From assembly GCA_026415715.1 (NCBI GenBank), contig JAOAGO010000014.1, positions 16,738 through 62,792 of the forward strand: a DNA stretch of 46,055 nt, written 5' to 3'. Positions 33,743 to 41,388 of the stretch are shown piece after piece; the first letter of the stretch is position 1, and every line of letters begins with the position of its first letter. A program made the translations under genes and the position numbers. This DNA is from Chitinophagaceae bacterium. GTDB taxonomy: Bacteria; Bacteroidota; Bacteroidia; Chitinophagales; Chitinophagaceae. The notes beneath the pieces were generated by a model, which had not been told where the DNA came from, searched no databases, and was given only the letters and a program-made list of their open reading frames with translations.

Positions 33743-36187
33743 TTATTTTGCGGCTCTTAAAATGTCTGCAAATATGCCGCTTGCGGTAACATCGGCGCCG
33801 GCACCGGCGCCTTTGATCACCAGTGGCTGTTCCTGATATCGGTCGGTATAGAATAACACCACATTATCTTTCCCGAACAAATGATAAAAGTCGTGTTCAG
33901 GGTAAATGTGTTCAAGCCCGACGGAAGCCTTTCCCCTGTCAAGCTTAGCCACAAATTTCAGCTTACACCCCTTTTCTTTTGCTTCAGCCAGCAGGCCATG
34001 AAAATGCTTTTCTTCTTCCGCCATGGCTTTATAAAAATCATCCACACTGCCTTGCAGGCACTTTTCCGGCAAAAAAGAACGGATTTCCACATCTGAAGGT
34101 TCTAGTATAAACCCGGCCTCTCTTGCCAGAATCAGTATTTTACGCATCACGTCAGTACCGCTCAGGTCCAGCCGGGGATCGGGCTCGGTATAACCTTCCT
34201 GTTGCGCCTGCCGAACTACATCGGCAAATTTCCGGCTGCCGTCGTAGTGGTTAAAAACGTAATTCAGCGTACCGCTGAGTACGGCTTCAATTTTGTGAAT
34301 CCGGTCTCCGGTTCTTACCAGATCGTTCAGCGTGGCAATGACAGGAAGTCCGGCGCCGACATTGGTTTCAAATAAAAAATGGCAATTGTATTCAGCGGAA
34401 AGTTTTTTCAAATTCCGGTAGCGGGAATAAGAAGAAGAGGCCGCCGTTTTGTTGCAGGCTACCACGGATATGCTGTGACGCAACAGGGCTGAATAAATGC
34501 CCGCCACATCACTGCTTGCAGTAATATCAACCATGATGGCATTGCGCAGGTTACGGCTCACCAGCTCTTCGGTCCACTCTTTCAGGTTCATTGTACGGCC
34601 CTTTTGCAGCAGCGTTTTCCAGTTCTGCAGGTCAATGCCCTTTTCGTCAAAAATCATCTTCCGGCTATTGGCCAGTCCTACCACCCGAAGTTCCAGTTTC
34701 AGGTGTTCTTTCAGGTATTCTTTTTGTTGCAAAAGCTGATGCAACAACCGTGAGCCGACATTTCCCGTTCCGGTAATGTACAGATTTATTTCTTTAAGCG
34801 TGGTTTCAAAAAACTCTTCATGCAGTACGTTTAGCGCTTTTTGAACATCGCGTGAGGCAATGACGGCCGAAATATTTTTTTCGGATGAGCCCTGGGCAAT
34901 GGCACGAACATTAATTCCGTTTCTGCCTAACGCACCAAACATTCTGCCGCTGATGCCGGTATGGTTTTTCATGTTGTCACCTACCAGCGCCACAATAGAT
35001 AATCCCGTTTCAGGAATGACGGGATCTACAATTCCCAACGCAATTTCATTGGCAAATGCTTTATCGGCCGCTTCACAAGCTTTGGATAATGAAGCCGCAT
35101 CAATGCCAACGGTAATGGAATGTTCGCTGGAGGCCTGCGTGATAAGGATCACATTTATTTTTTCATTGCTGAGCGCCTCAAAAAGTCTTTTGGAAAAACC
35201 GGGAATGCCCACCATCCCGCTTCCTTCCAAAGTAATGAGCGCCAGATTACCTATACTTGAAATTCCGGTGATGATTTGCTGTCCTGCTTTTTCCGATTTG
35301 TCATGAATAAGTGTGCCGGGGTCATTCGGAGCAAAGGTATTTTTGATTAAAACGGGAATTTTTTTAACCATGGCCGGCTGAAGTGTGGGCGGGTATATGA
35401 CTTTTGCACCAAAATGAGACAGCTCCATTGCCTCTTGATACGAAATTTCGGGAATGATTCGTGCATTCGGCACCCATCGCGGGTCGGCCGTCATCATACC
35501 GCTTACATCCGTCCAGATCTCCAGCATTTCAGCATCCAGTGCCGCAGCAAAGAGTGCTGCCGTGTAATCAGAACCGCCGCGCCCCAGTGTTGTGGTATGT
35601 CCCTCTTTATCCGATGCAATAAACCCCGGAAAAAGATACACATCAGCCCTGTGGGCAGAATAGAAATCCCTGATATTCCGGTACGTGGTCTCAAAATCAA
35701 CGGCGGCAGCCGTAAAGGTTGAGTTGGTTTTAATTAACTGACGACTGTCGTGCCAGCATACTTGTAACGATTCAGTTTGAAGTTTTCCGGCAATAATTTG
35801 CGAAGAAAGCCATTCGCCGTAGGCAGCCACCCGGTCTTTTGTTTTGGGCGTAAGTTCGCGCAGTTGAAACAACCCGGAGCAAAGTTCTTCCAGTTCGTTA
35901 CAGGTTTTCTTTACCAGACTCAGTAACCGGCTCTGTATGGTTACCGGTATCAGTTGCTGTACGGCCTCCAGATGCCGTTTTTCAATTTGTTCCAGTATGG
36001 TTTTATATTCTTCGCTGCCCTGAGCCGCTTCATCAGCTGCCCGAAGTAACATATCGGTTATTCCGCCCATCGCTGAAACCACTACGGTAACCGGCCGGAT
36101 GCGGGCCGCTTGCAAAATAATTTCAGATACCTTTTTTATATTTTCAGCATGAGCTACCGACGATCCGCCAAACTTTAATACTTTCAT
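33743..36187 (-). CDS. thrA: Bifunctional aspartokinase / homoserine dehydrogenase
   Basis: 814-residue fusion catalysing the first and third steps toward threonine. Aspartokinase half: KFGGSSVAHAENIKKV, TTLGRGGSDYTAALFAAAL, ELSHFGAKVIYPPTLQPAM. The middle has two ACT domains (about 310-460), the usual feedback-inhibition site for threonine: SGMVGIPGFSKRLFEAL and KNHTGISGRMFGALGRNGIN. Homoserine dehydrogenase half: NLYITGTGNVGSRLLHQLLQ (NAD(P) loop), TNVGAGLPVIATLNDL, DPRLDLSGTDVMRKILILAR and end KGAGAGADVTASGIFADI. The upstream leader indicates attenuation control by threonine/isoleucine. Confidence 0.98.
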   Translation of the reverse strand: MKVLKFGGSSVAHAENIKKVSEIILQAARIRPVTVVVSAMGGITDMLLRAADEAAQGSEEYKTILEQIEKRHLEAVQQLIPVTIQSRLLSLVKKTCNELEELCSGLFQLRELTPKTKDRVAAYGEWLSSQIIAGKLQTESLQVCWHDSRQLIKTNSTFTAAAVDFETTYRNIRDFYSAHRADVYLFPGFIASDKEGHTTTLGRGGSDYTAALFAAALDAEMLEIWTDVSGMMTADPRWVPNARIIPEISYQEAMELSHFGAKVIYPPTLQPAMVKKIPVLIKNTFAPNDPGTLIHDKSEKAGQQIITGISSIGNLALITLEGSGMVGIPGFSKRLFEALSNEKINVILITQASSEHSITVGIDAASLSKACEAADKAFANEIALGIVDPVIPETGLSIVALVGDNMKNHTGISGRMFGALGRNGINVRAIAQGSSEKNISAVIASRDVQKALNVLHEEFFETTLKEINLYITGTGNVGSRLLHQLLQQKEYLKEHLKLELRVVGLANSRKMIFDEKGIDLQNWKTLLQKGRTMNLKEWTEELVSRNLRNAIMVDITASSDVAGIYSALLRHSISVVACNKTAASSSYSRYRNLKKLSAEYNCHFLFETNVGAGLPVIATLNDLVRTGDRIHKIEAVLSGTLNYVFNHYDGSRKFADVVRQAQQEGYTEPDPRLDLSGTDVMRKILILAREAGFILEPSDVEIRSFLPEKCLQGSVDDFYKAMAEEEKHFHGLLAEAKEKGCKLKFVAKLDRGKASVGLEHIYPEHDFYHLFGKDNVVLFYTDRYQEQPLVIKGAGAGADVTASGIFADILRAAK

Positions 36188-36265
36188 GTGACGTACATTT
36201 TACCGAAAAGAAATAGGGGTTTACGGTTATGCGGCAATATGCCCTGAAGTGGAAATGTTAATTTT

Positions 36266-36283
36266 ACTCCGCTAACGCGGAGT
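36266..36283 (-). repeat. Perfect 7-bp hairpin at end of thr leader ORF
   Basis: ACTCCGC and GCGGAGT with a four-base loop. It covers the last three sense codons and the stop codon of the leader ORF, so a ribosome stalled on the Thr codons would leave it free or mask it depending on position. Confidence 0.7.
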
Positions 36284-36325
36284 TGTGGTTATTGTGGGGT
36301 GAATATGTAGATCGAACAGAATCAT
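36272..36325 (-). CDS. Threonine operon leader peptide (candidate)
   Basis: A 17-codon ORF, MILFDLHIHPTITTTPR, starts about ten bases after the thrA promoter's -7 element and ends 84 bases before thrA. Four of its 17 residues are Thr and three are Ile, with TITTT near the end. That is the design of leader peptides whose translation senses the charged tRNA of the pathway product, as in E. coli thrL. Its stop codon lies within a perfect 7-bp hairpin (36266-36283). Length, position and composition support it; expression is not shown. Confidence 0.6.
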   Translation of the reverse strand: MILFDLHIHPTITTTPR

Positions 36326-36334
36326 TATCTGCCG

Positions 36335-36365
36335 CAAAAGTAAAAATGCAACGGGTATAAAACAA
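36335..36365 (-). promoter_or_regulatory. Putative thrABC promoter
   Basis: Minus strand TACTTTTG (36335-36342) matches TAnnTTTG. TTG (36363-36365) sits exactly 20 bases upstream, in the -33 position. The start of transcription would fall a few bases before the leader ORF, about 140 bases before thrA. Confidence 0.55.
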
Positions 36366-36407
36366 TATTTTGTCGCTTTATTTTGGAAAAAAATTCAGCG
36401 CCATCTC

Positions 36408-37562
36408 TTAATCATAAACTTTGATTACACGATAAAGTGTATCCCGTTCTACGGGAATGCGCTTTACCTGTTTGATTAAGGCTACCAACTGTTCGGTAGT
36501 TAAAGACGGGTTTTGTTCTTCGGCGCCGGCCATACTGTAAATTTTGGTTGAATCGTCAATCGTGCCATCCAAATCATCCACGCCAAATGAAAGTGCCAGC
36601 TGGGCATTATGTCTTCCCAGCATCGGCCAGTAAGCTTTGAGATGAGGAAAATTGTCGAGATAAATACGGGCTACTGCGTACATTTTCATGTCTTCAACTA
36701 TGCTGCTTTCGGGCACATGGCTCATGTCGTTGTCTTTGTTGCGAAACTTCAGCGGAATAAATGTTTGAAACCCGCCGGTTTTGTCCTGAAGTTCACGGAG
36801 CCTACGCATGTGGTCAATCCGATGTTCGTACTTTTCAATATGCCCGTATAAAATGGTAGCATTGGAATGCAATCCCAAACGGTGTGCCGTTTCGTGTATG
36901 TGCAGCCATCCCTCGGCATCCACTTTGTCGGCACAGATTTTTTCCCGGATTTCGGGATGAAAAATTTCCGCGCCACCGCCCGGAATGGAATCCAGTCCGG
37001 CATCCATCAAAAATTTCAGCCCCTCTTCAGCACTCATTTTGGCTTTCCGGAACATGTAGTCATATTCCACGGCCGTAAAAGCTTTGATGTGCAGGTCGGG
37101 CCGGTGTTGTTTGATAGCGCTGAGAAGGTCTGCAAAAAAATGAATATCCATTTTCGGATGCACGCCGCCCACAATGTGCACTTCTGTAACGGGAATACCG
37201 TCGTATTCTTTTACCTTGTTCAGCATTTGTTCCCGGGTTAATTCCCAGCCTTCTTCACGACGGGCATAGAGGCGGCTGTAGCTGCAGAAACTGCAGCTGA
37301 ATACACATACGTTGGTAGGTTCAATATGGAAATTACGGTTAAAAAATACTTTTTTGCCGTGCCTTTGTTCTTTGATAAAGTTAGCCAGTGCGCCGACAAA
37401 GCTTACGCTTCCTTTTTCAAACAAAAGCAATCCATCTTCATCGGTTATTCTTTCTCCGCACTGTACTTTTTCTGCAATTTGTTTCAGCTCGGGGTCCGGT
37501 AATTCAGAGAGCGGAGGAACAAGTAACGAGAGAGATGTATTTTGAATTGTTGCGTTTTCCAT
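36408..37562 (-). CDS. mqnE: Aminodeoxyfutalosine synthase (radical SAM, MqnE)
   Basis: Radical SAM enzyme of the futalosine route to menaquinone, joining SAM with a chorismate-derived enolpyruvylbenzoate. 384 residues. The [4Fe-4S] motif is CVFSCSFC (Cys86, Cys90, Cys93) in NVCVFSCSFCSYSRLYA. VTEVHIVGGVHPKM and LDSIPGGGAEIFHPEIR are typical of MqnE rather than MqnC, and SNATILYGHIEKYEHRIDH follows. No other mqn gene is in the window. The gene has its own promoter element and stands between thrA and the nucleoside transporter. Confidence 0.93.
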   Translation of the reverse strand: MENATIQNTSLSLLVPPLSELPDPELKQIAEKVQCGERITDEDGLLLFEKGSVSFVGALANFIKEQRHGKKVFFNRNFHIEPTNVCVFSCSFCSYSRLYARREEGWELTREQMLNKVKEYDGIPVTEVHIVGGVHPKMDIHFFADLLSAIKQHRPDLHIKAFTAVEYDYMFRKAKMSAEEGLKFLMDAGLDSIPGGGAEIFHPEIREKICADKVDAEGWLHIHETAHRLGLHSNATILYGHIEKYEHRIDHMRRLRELQDKTGGFQTFIPLKFRNKDNDMSHVPESSIVEDMKMYAVARIYLDNFPHLKAYWPMLGRHNAQLALSFGVDDLDGTIDDSTKIYSMAGAEEQNPSLTTEQLVALIKQVKRIPVERDTLYRVIKVYD

Positions 37563-37575
37563 TTGAAATTAATTA

Positions 37576-37583
37576 CAAAATTA
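37576..37583 (-). promoter_or_regulatory. Putative mqnE promoter (-7 element)
   Basis: Minus strand TAATTTTG, an exact TAnnTTTG match 13 bases before the mqnE start. The -33 region is AT-rich without a clear TTTG. Confidence 0.45.
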
Positions 37584-37716
37584 ACGCAAAAAGGTTTTGT
37601 CCGTTTTTTTCAGGGAATTGGAAAAATGCTTTAGCGCAAACCTGATGAATATTCCGACAAGGCAAAATGAATTTTTTCAAAAAACCGGGCCTCCTGAAGT
37701 TTATATACCGCATTTA

Positions 37717-39018
37717 TCAGCTCATCAGTGCGCCGGCCAGAGTGGCTGTCATTAAAGTGGCTATGGTACCGCCAATCAAAGCCTTTATGCCAAGCGAGGT
37801 AAGATTTTGACGCTGATTGGGCGCCAGTGCGCCGATGCCGCCAATTTGTATACCGATAGAGGAAAAGTTGGCAAAACCGCACAAAGCAAAACTGGCCATG
37901 ATGAGTGTTTTTTCATTAGCAATTACCGCAGCGGATTTCATCCTGCTCAGCGATTCATAAGCAATGAATTCATTCAGGATTGTTTTTTCGCCCAGCAACT
38001 GGCCAAACAATGTCATGTCATTTGATGGCACGCCGATCATCCAGGCCAGCGGTGCAAAAAGATAACCAAGTATAAACTGCAGCGACAGTTTATCGTAGCT
38101 GCCACCGGTGGCTTGCGCAATCAGGTCGTTAAGGGTAGTTATACGACCAATCATTCCGAGCAATCCGTTCAGTACGGCAATCAGGGCAATAAATGCAATC
38201 AGCATGGCGCCTACATTTACGGCCAGCCTCAGTCCGTCGCCGGTACCGTTGGCAATGGCATCAAGTACGTTGTTGCCGATTTTTTCTTTAGACACTTTTA
38301 GCTCTTTCGAAATCTGAGAAGGGTCAGGGTCGGGCACCAGCATTTTAGACACAATGATGGAAGCCGGTGCAGCCATAACAGAAGCCATGAGCAACAGTTT
38401 GGCATATTTTTCCTGTTCGGCCACCACGTTACCACCCAGCATGTTTACATAAACGCCTAACACGCTGCCGGCCGTAGTAGCCATTCCCCCCGCCATAATA
38501 CACAGGAGTTCCGTTTTACGCATGTTTTCCAGATAAGGCCGCACCAGCAGGGGCGCTTCAGTTTGCCCCATAAACACGTTGGCGGCCGCCGAAACGCTTT
38601 CCGGTCCGCTCACACCAATTTTAGAGAGCAGCCATGCAAAGGCCAGAACAATTTTTTGCAAAATCCCGAAATAATAAAGCAGCGCAGAGAGCGCCGCGAA
38701 GAAGATAATATTGGTGAGCGCCTGTATGGCAAAGATAAAGCCCCAGCTTTGCTGGTCGTCCATCAGCCTGCCGAATAAAAACCGGGCGCCGGCTTTACCT
38801 GTATTGATCACCTTCACAAAAATCTGCGCAATAAAATCAAAGAAGGCCGACACAGCAGGCACGTAAATAATGGCCAGCGCAATGACAATTTGCAACCCAA
38901 GACCGAAAAAAATCAGTTTCCATCGAATCATGCGGCGGTTGTTGCTCAGCAAATAACCAAGACTTAGTAAAAAAACAATGCCTAACAAGCCGCGACCTAA
39001 ATGTTCCGGTGAATGCAT
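37717..39018 (-). CDS. Concentrative nucleoside transporter (NupC/CNT family)
   Basis: Inner-membrane sodium- or proton-coupled nucleoside importer. 433 residues, hydrophobic throughout with about nine or more membrane helices. Diagnostic CNT segments: AANVFMGQTEAPLLVRPYL, MAGGMATTAGSVLGVYVNML, ANGTGDGLRLAVNVGAMLIA, GYLFAPLAWMIGVP, and CGFANFSSIGIQIGGIGALA. Purine or pyrimidine preference cannot be read. A 765-base intergenic region precedes it; no promoter could be assigned. Confidence 0.95.
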   Translation of the reverse strand: MHSPEHLGRGLLGIVFLLSLGYLLSNNRRMIRWKLIFFGLGLQIVIALAIIYVPAVSAFFDFIAQIFVKVINTGKAGARFLFGRLMDDQQSWGFIFAIQALTNIIFFAALSALLYYFGILQKIVLAFAWLLSKIGVSGPESVSAAANVFMGQTEAPLLVRPYLENMRKTELLCIMAGGMATTAGSVLGVYVNMLGGNVVAEQEKYAKLLLMASVMAAPASIIVSKMLVPDPDPSQISKELKVSKEKIGNNVLDAIANGTGDGLRLAVNVGAMLIAFIALIAVLNGLLGMIGRITTLNDLIAQATGGSYDKLSLQFILGYLFAPLAWMIGVPSNDMTLFGQLLGEKTILNEFIAYESLSRMKSAAVIANEKTLIMASFALCGFANFSSIGIQIGGIGALAPNQRQNLTSLGIKALIGGTIATLMTATLAGALMS

Positions 39019-39100
39019 TTTAAAACGGATTTAAACAGGCAATATAAACAGTTCGTAAATTATGATGAAGAGAAGAAAATATTTTTTGGGGCTGTCATCG

Positions 39101-39199
39101 GCCCGCCTGCGGCGGGCAGGTTCGCTGTTCAACTGCGGTTCCGGCTGCTACGGGCTTCGGTACGCCTGCGGCGTACTACCCCTTCGCATCCGGAAGCCC
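39101..39199. repeat. REP-like nested palindromes
   Basis: GCCCGCC-TGC-GGCGGGC (39101-39117) and GTACGCC-TGC-GGCGTAC (39160-39176) share the same loop. The second is enclosed by GGGCTTCGG (39152-39160) and CCGGAAGCCC (39190-39199). The composition is much more GC-rich than the surroundings. Such elements are usually interspersed repeats; only this one is in the window. Confidence 0.6.
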
Positions 39200-39230
39200 T
39201 TCAGCAATAGTAATTCTTATCGACCTCACC

Positions 39231-39261
39231 CCCTGCCCCCCTCTCCTTCAGGACAGGGGGA
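39231..39261. repeat. C/G-tract hairpin repeat
   Basis: CCCCC..TCCT and AGGA..GGGGG form an imperfect hairpin within a CTCACCCCCTGCCCCC-type sequence. Similar CCCC/GGGG repeats are common intergenic elements in environmental bacteria. Function unknown. Confidence 0.5.
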
Positions 39262-39493
39262 GAAAGGCGATGGAGTAAATTCCGAACGAATCCTGTATAA
39301 CAGTTCGGAACAAATGCCTTATCATTTCGTTTTTCAACAGGTTTAGTAAGCTTTTAAATTCCCCGCTTTTATCCCGGCTATTTTCCCCCGCCTGACGCGA
39401 CAACCCTATCCCATGTTCTGCTGTCTTTTCAATCATTTTAAAAGGAATGGCAATGGAAAAGGATAGTCATCCGTGGCGTTTTTTTCATAAGGC

Positions 39494-39509
39494 GGTGTAG
39501 TACTACACC
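39494..39509. repeat. 16-bp perfect palindrome
   Basis: GGTGTAGTACTACACC is a perfect self-complementary sequence without a loop. It could be a dimeric repressor site or a repeat remnant; no adjacent promoter was found. Confidence 0.65.
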
Positions 39510-39783
39510 ACATTTCTGCATAGACCTGACTATATGTTCCAGTGGGTAAGGGTATATGAAAATAGCCCTACGCTGTAAATTATTATAAAGGTGGTTTACT
39601 TATATATAAAACTTTTCCCCCCATTGGGATAGAGTTAGTTTTTTTGATTCTACCCCCTTATCCGCATTTCCTCAAAAGGATTCAGACGGCCAGAATGTAC
39701 AATCACTTTTTAAAGATTAGCGAAATACATGGCAATGATTCAGTTAAAAAAAAAAAAAAATAAACCTTTTTATTAAACTTACA

Positions 39784-41112
39784 TTACCATTTTTCCCTGA
39801 ATCTTTCATCATCCACTTCGCCTATTACAAAAAGGCTTCCGCAAACTACAATCAAATCATCCGTCTCAGCTTTTGCCAATGCGCTCTGTATGGCCTCGTT
39901 TACATTTTTAAAAGCTGTTCCTTTCAAATTCCGCGCATCGGCCTGGCGCTGCAGTTCCTCACATGCCAGCGCTCTCGGAATATCGGCTTGTGTAAAATAA
40001 TAATCCGCCTCGCGGGGAAGCAGCTCCAGTATTTTCTGAGTATCCTTATCTTTTACCATTCCGAATACGATATGAAGTTTGCAGTGAGGCGTAATCTCAA
40101 TCTGCCGCACCACTTCCAGAATGCCGGGTTCATTATGCGCTACGTCAAGAACCAGTTGCGGCCGTTTTCGCAAAACCTCCCAGCGGCCCCTCAGTCCCGT
40201 CAACTCCGCCACATGAAGCAATCCTGATTTTAATTGTGCATCCGGAAGCATCCACCCTTTTTTCTTCATCTGTTCGCAAGCTTCTAAAACGGTCAGAATA
40301 TTTTTTTTCTGATACATCCCTGTCAGTCCGCATAAAAATTTATCCTCGCTGTGTCCAAGAGTATCACAAATGACCAACTGCAACAAGGGTTTTCCCGTAA
40401 CGGAATCAGAAATCAGTTCAGCCTGAATAATTTTTCTTCTTTGATCGGCAAAAAAAATCGGGGCATGGTTTTGGGCCGCTATCTTTTCAAATACGGCCGA
40501 AGTTTCTTCTTGCGTTTCGCCCACCACTACAGGCACATGGGGTTTTATGATACCTGCTTTCTCATAGGCAATTTTTTCCAGTGTATCGCCCAGCATATCC
40601 ATATGATCCCGGCCTATATTGGTAATGACGCTCAGTTCGGGCGTTATGATATTTGTACTGTCCAGCCGGCCACCCAATCCCACTTCTACTACGGCAATAT
40701 CGGTTTTCGCTTCGGCAAACCACGCAAAGGCCAGCGCCACGCTGATTTCAAAGAAACTGGGTTCTGTGTCTTCAATCACCGGCTTGAGTTTTTTTGTGGT
40801 TTCGGTTATAAACTCTTCCGGCGCCATGATGCCGTTTATTTTTATTCTTTCCCTGAAATCTTTGAGGTGCGGCGAAGTGTACAGTCCGGTTTTATATCCG
40901 CACGACTGAAATATGGCGGCCAGCATGTGGCTCACAGAGCCTTTACCGTTTGTTCCCGCAACATGTATGCTTTTGAATGCGGTATGAGGTTGGTTTAAAT
41001 ACGCACACAATTTTCTGATATTCGTCAAATCCTTTTTAAAGGCCGCAGCCCCAATCCTGCTGAACATGGGAAGTCTGGAATAAAGATAGTCCAGCGTTTC
41101 TCGATAGTTCAT
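39784..41112 (-). CDS. folC: Folylpolyglutamate synthase / dihydrofolate synthase
   Basis: Mur-ligase family enzyme adding glutamate to dihydropteroate and to folates. 442 residues: ATP loop GTNGKGSVSHML at about 53-64, TSPHLKDFRERIKING (folate-binding), EVGLGGRLDSTNIITPELSV, ITNIGRDHMDMLGDTLEKIA with the conserved histidine, EKAGIIKPHVPVVVGETQ, and the C-terminal VLDVAHNEPGILEVV. The mid-chain YEKAGI lysine is the one often carbamylated. A poly-A/T tract lies downstream of its stop. Single-gene unit. Confidence 0.95.
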   Translation of the reverse strand: MNYRETLDYLYSRLPMFSRIGAAAFKKDLTNIRKLCAYLNQPHTAFKSIHVAGTNGKGSVSHMLAAIFQSCGYKTGLYTSPHLKDFRERIKINGIMAPEEFITETTKKLKPVIEDTEPSFFEISVALAFAWFAEAKTDIAVVEVGLGGRLDSTNIITPELSVITNIGRDHMDMLGDTLEKIAYEKAGIIKPHVPVVVGETQEETSAVFEKIAAQNHAPIFFADQRRKIIQAELISDSVTGKPLLQLVICDTLGHSEDKFLCGLTGMYQKKNILTVLEACEQMKKKGWMLPDAQLKSGLLHVAELTGLRGRWEVLRKRPQLVLDVAHNEPGILEVVRQIEITPHCKLHIVFGMVKDKDTQKILELLPREADYYFTQADIPRALACEELQRQADARNLKGTAFKNVNEAIQSALAKAETDDLIVVCGSLFVIGEVDDERFREKW

Positions 41113-41388
41113 GAAGCATGTTTGATTTGAAGCCGCAATATTAGCAAGGGTTTTGTATAAATCGGAAAACCGAATCGCTTTTCGTAAAATACATTTTGAA
41201 CTTTTTGCGCTTTATTAGTTGAACATTCCGGGCGGTAACGGGAATCTTCTTTTTTTATGAGGATACCCTATCTGCCCTGATTTGATTTCACATGATTTGT
41301 TAATGAAGAAATAAAAAATAATCCTGCTGAATCTTTATTTCTGATCTGAATTGTATTTACTTTTTTCAAAGATATGTGCCATGTAAAC
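41113..41388. other. Intergenic between folC and TonB receptor
   Basis: The gap holds one possible folC promoter: minus strand TATCTTTG at 41367-41374, without a good -33 box and with a long leader of about 250 bases. A weak hairpin ATTCCG/CGGGAAT lies near 41225-41245, followed on the plus strand by a T-rich stretch. No gene was seen. Confidence 0.4.

Larger units (their letters stand above)
36188..36334 (-). promoter_or_regulatory. thrA leader region with attenuator-like hairpins
   Basis: On the minus strand ACTCCGC/GCGGAGT (36266-36283, loop GTTA) overlaps the end of the leader ORF. GGAGT can instead pair with ACTTC further down, a competing structure. Before thrA, AGGG and CCCT about 20 bases apart enclose a small GGCA/TGCC hairpin and are followed by ATTTCTTTTC, which resembles a weak terminator. 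This arrangement fits ribosome-mediated attenuation, but the folding was judged by eye only. Confidence 0.45.
39019..39783. other. Long intergenic region with palindromic repeats
   Basis: No convincing gene: short ORFs here are unlike any family I know and coincide with inverted repeats. The left half holds GC-rich nested hairpins (39101-39204) and a pyrimidine/purine-rich hairpin (about 39235-39261). The right half holds a 16-bp palindrome (39494-39509) and a run of 15 A (39746-39760). The promoters of the nucleoside transporter should lie at the left end. Confidence 0.6.

Noticed and set aside
39062-39346. Plus-strand ORF of 94 codons
   Set aside because: Its codons are made of the GC-rich inverted repeats; no signal peptide or domain, so treated as chance reading through repeats.
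39248-39436. Minus-strand ORF of 62 codons in the long intergenic region
   Set aside because: No recognisable family, no promoter, and starts within the repeat region; kept as unsupported.
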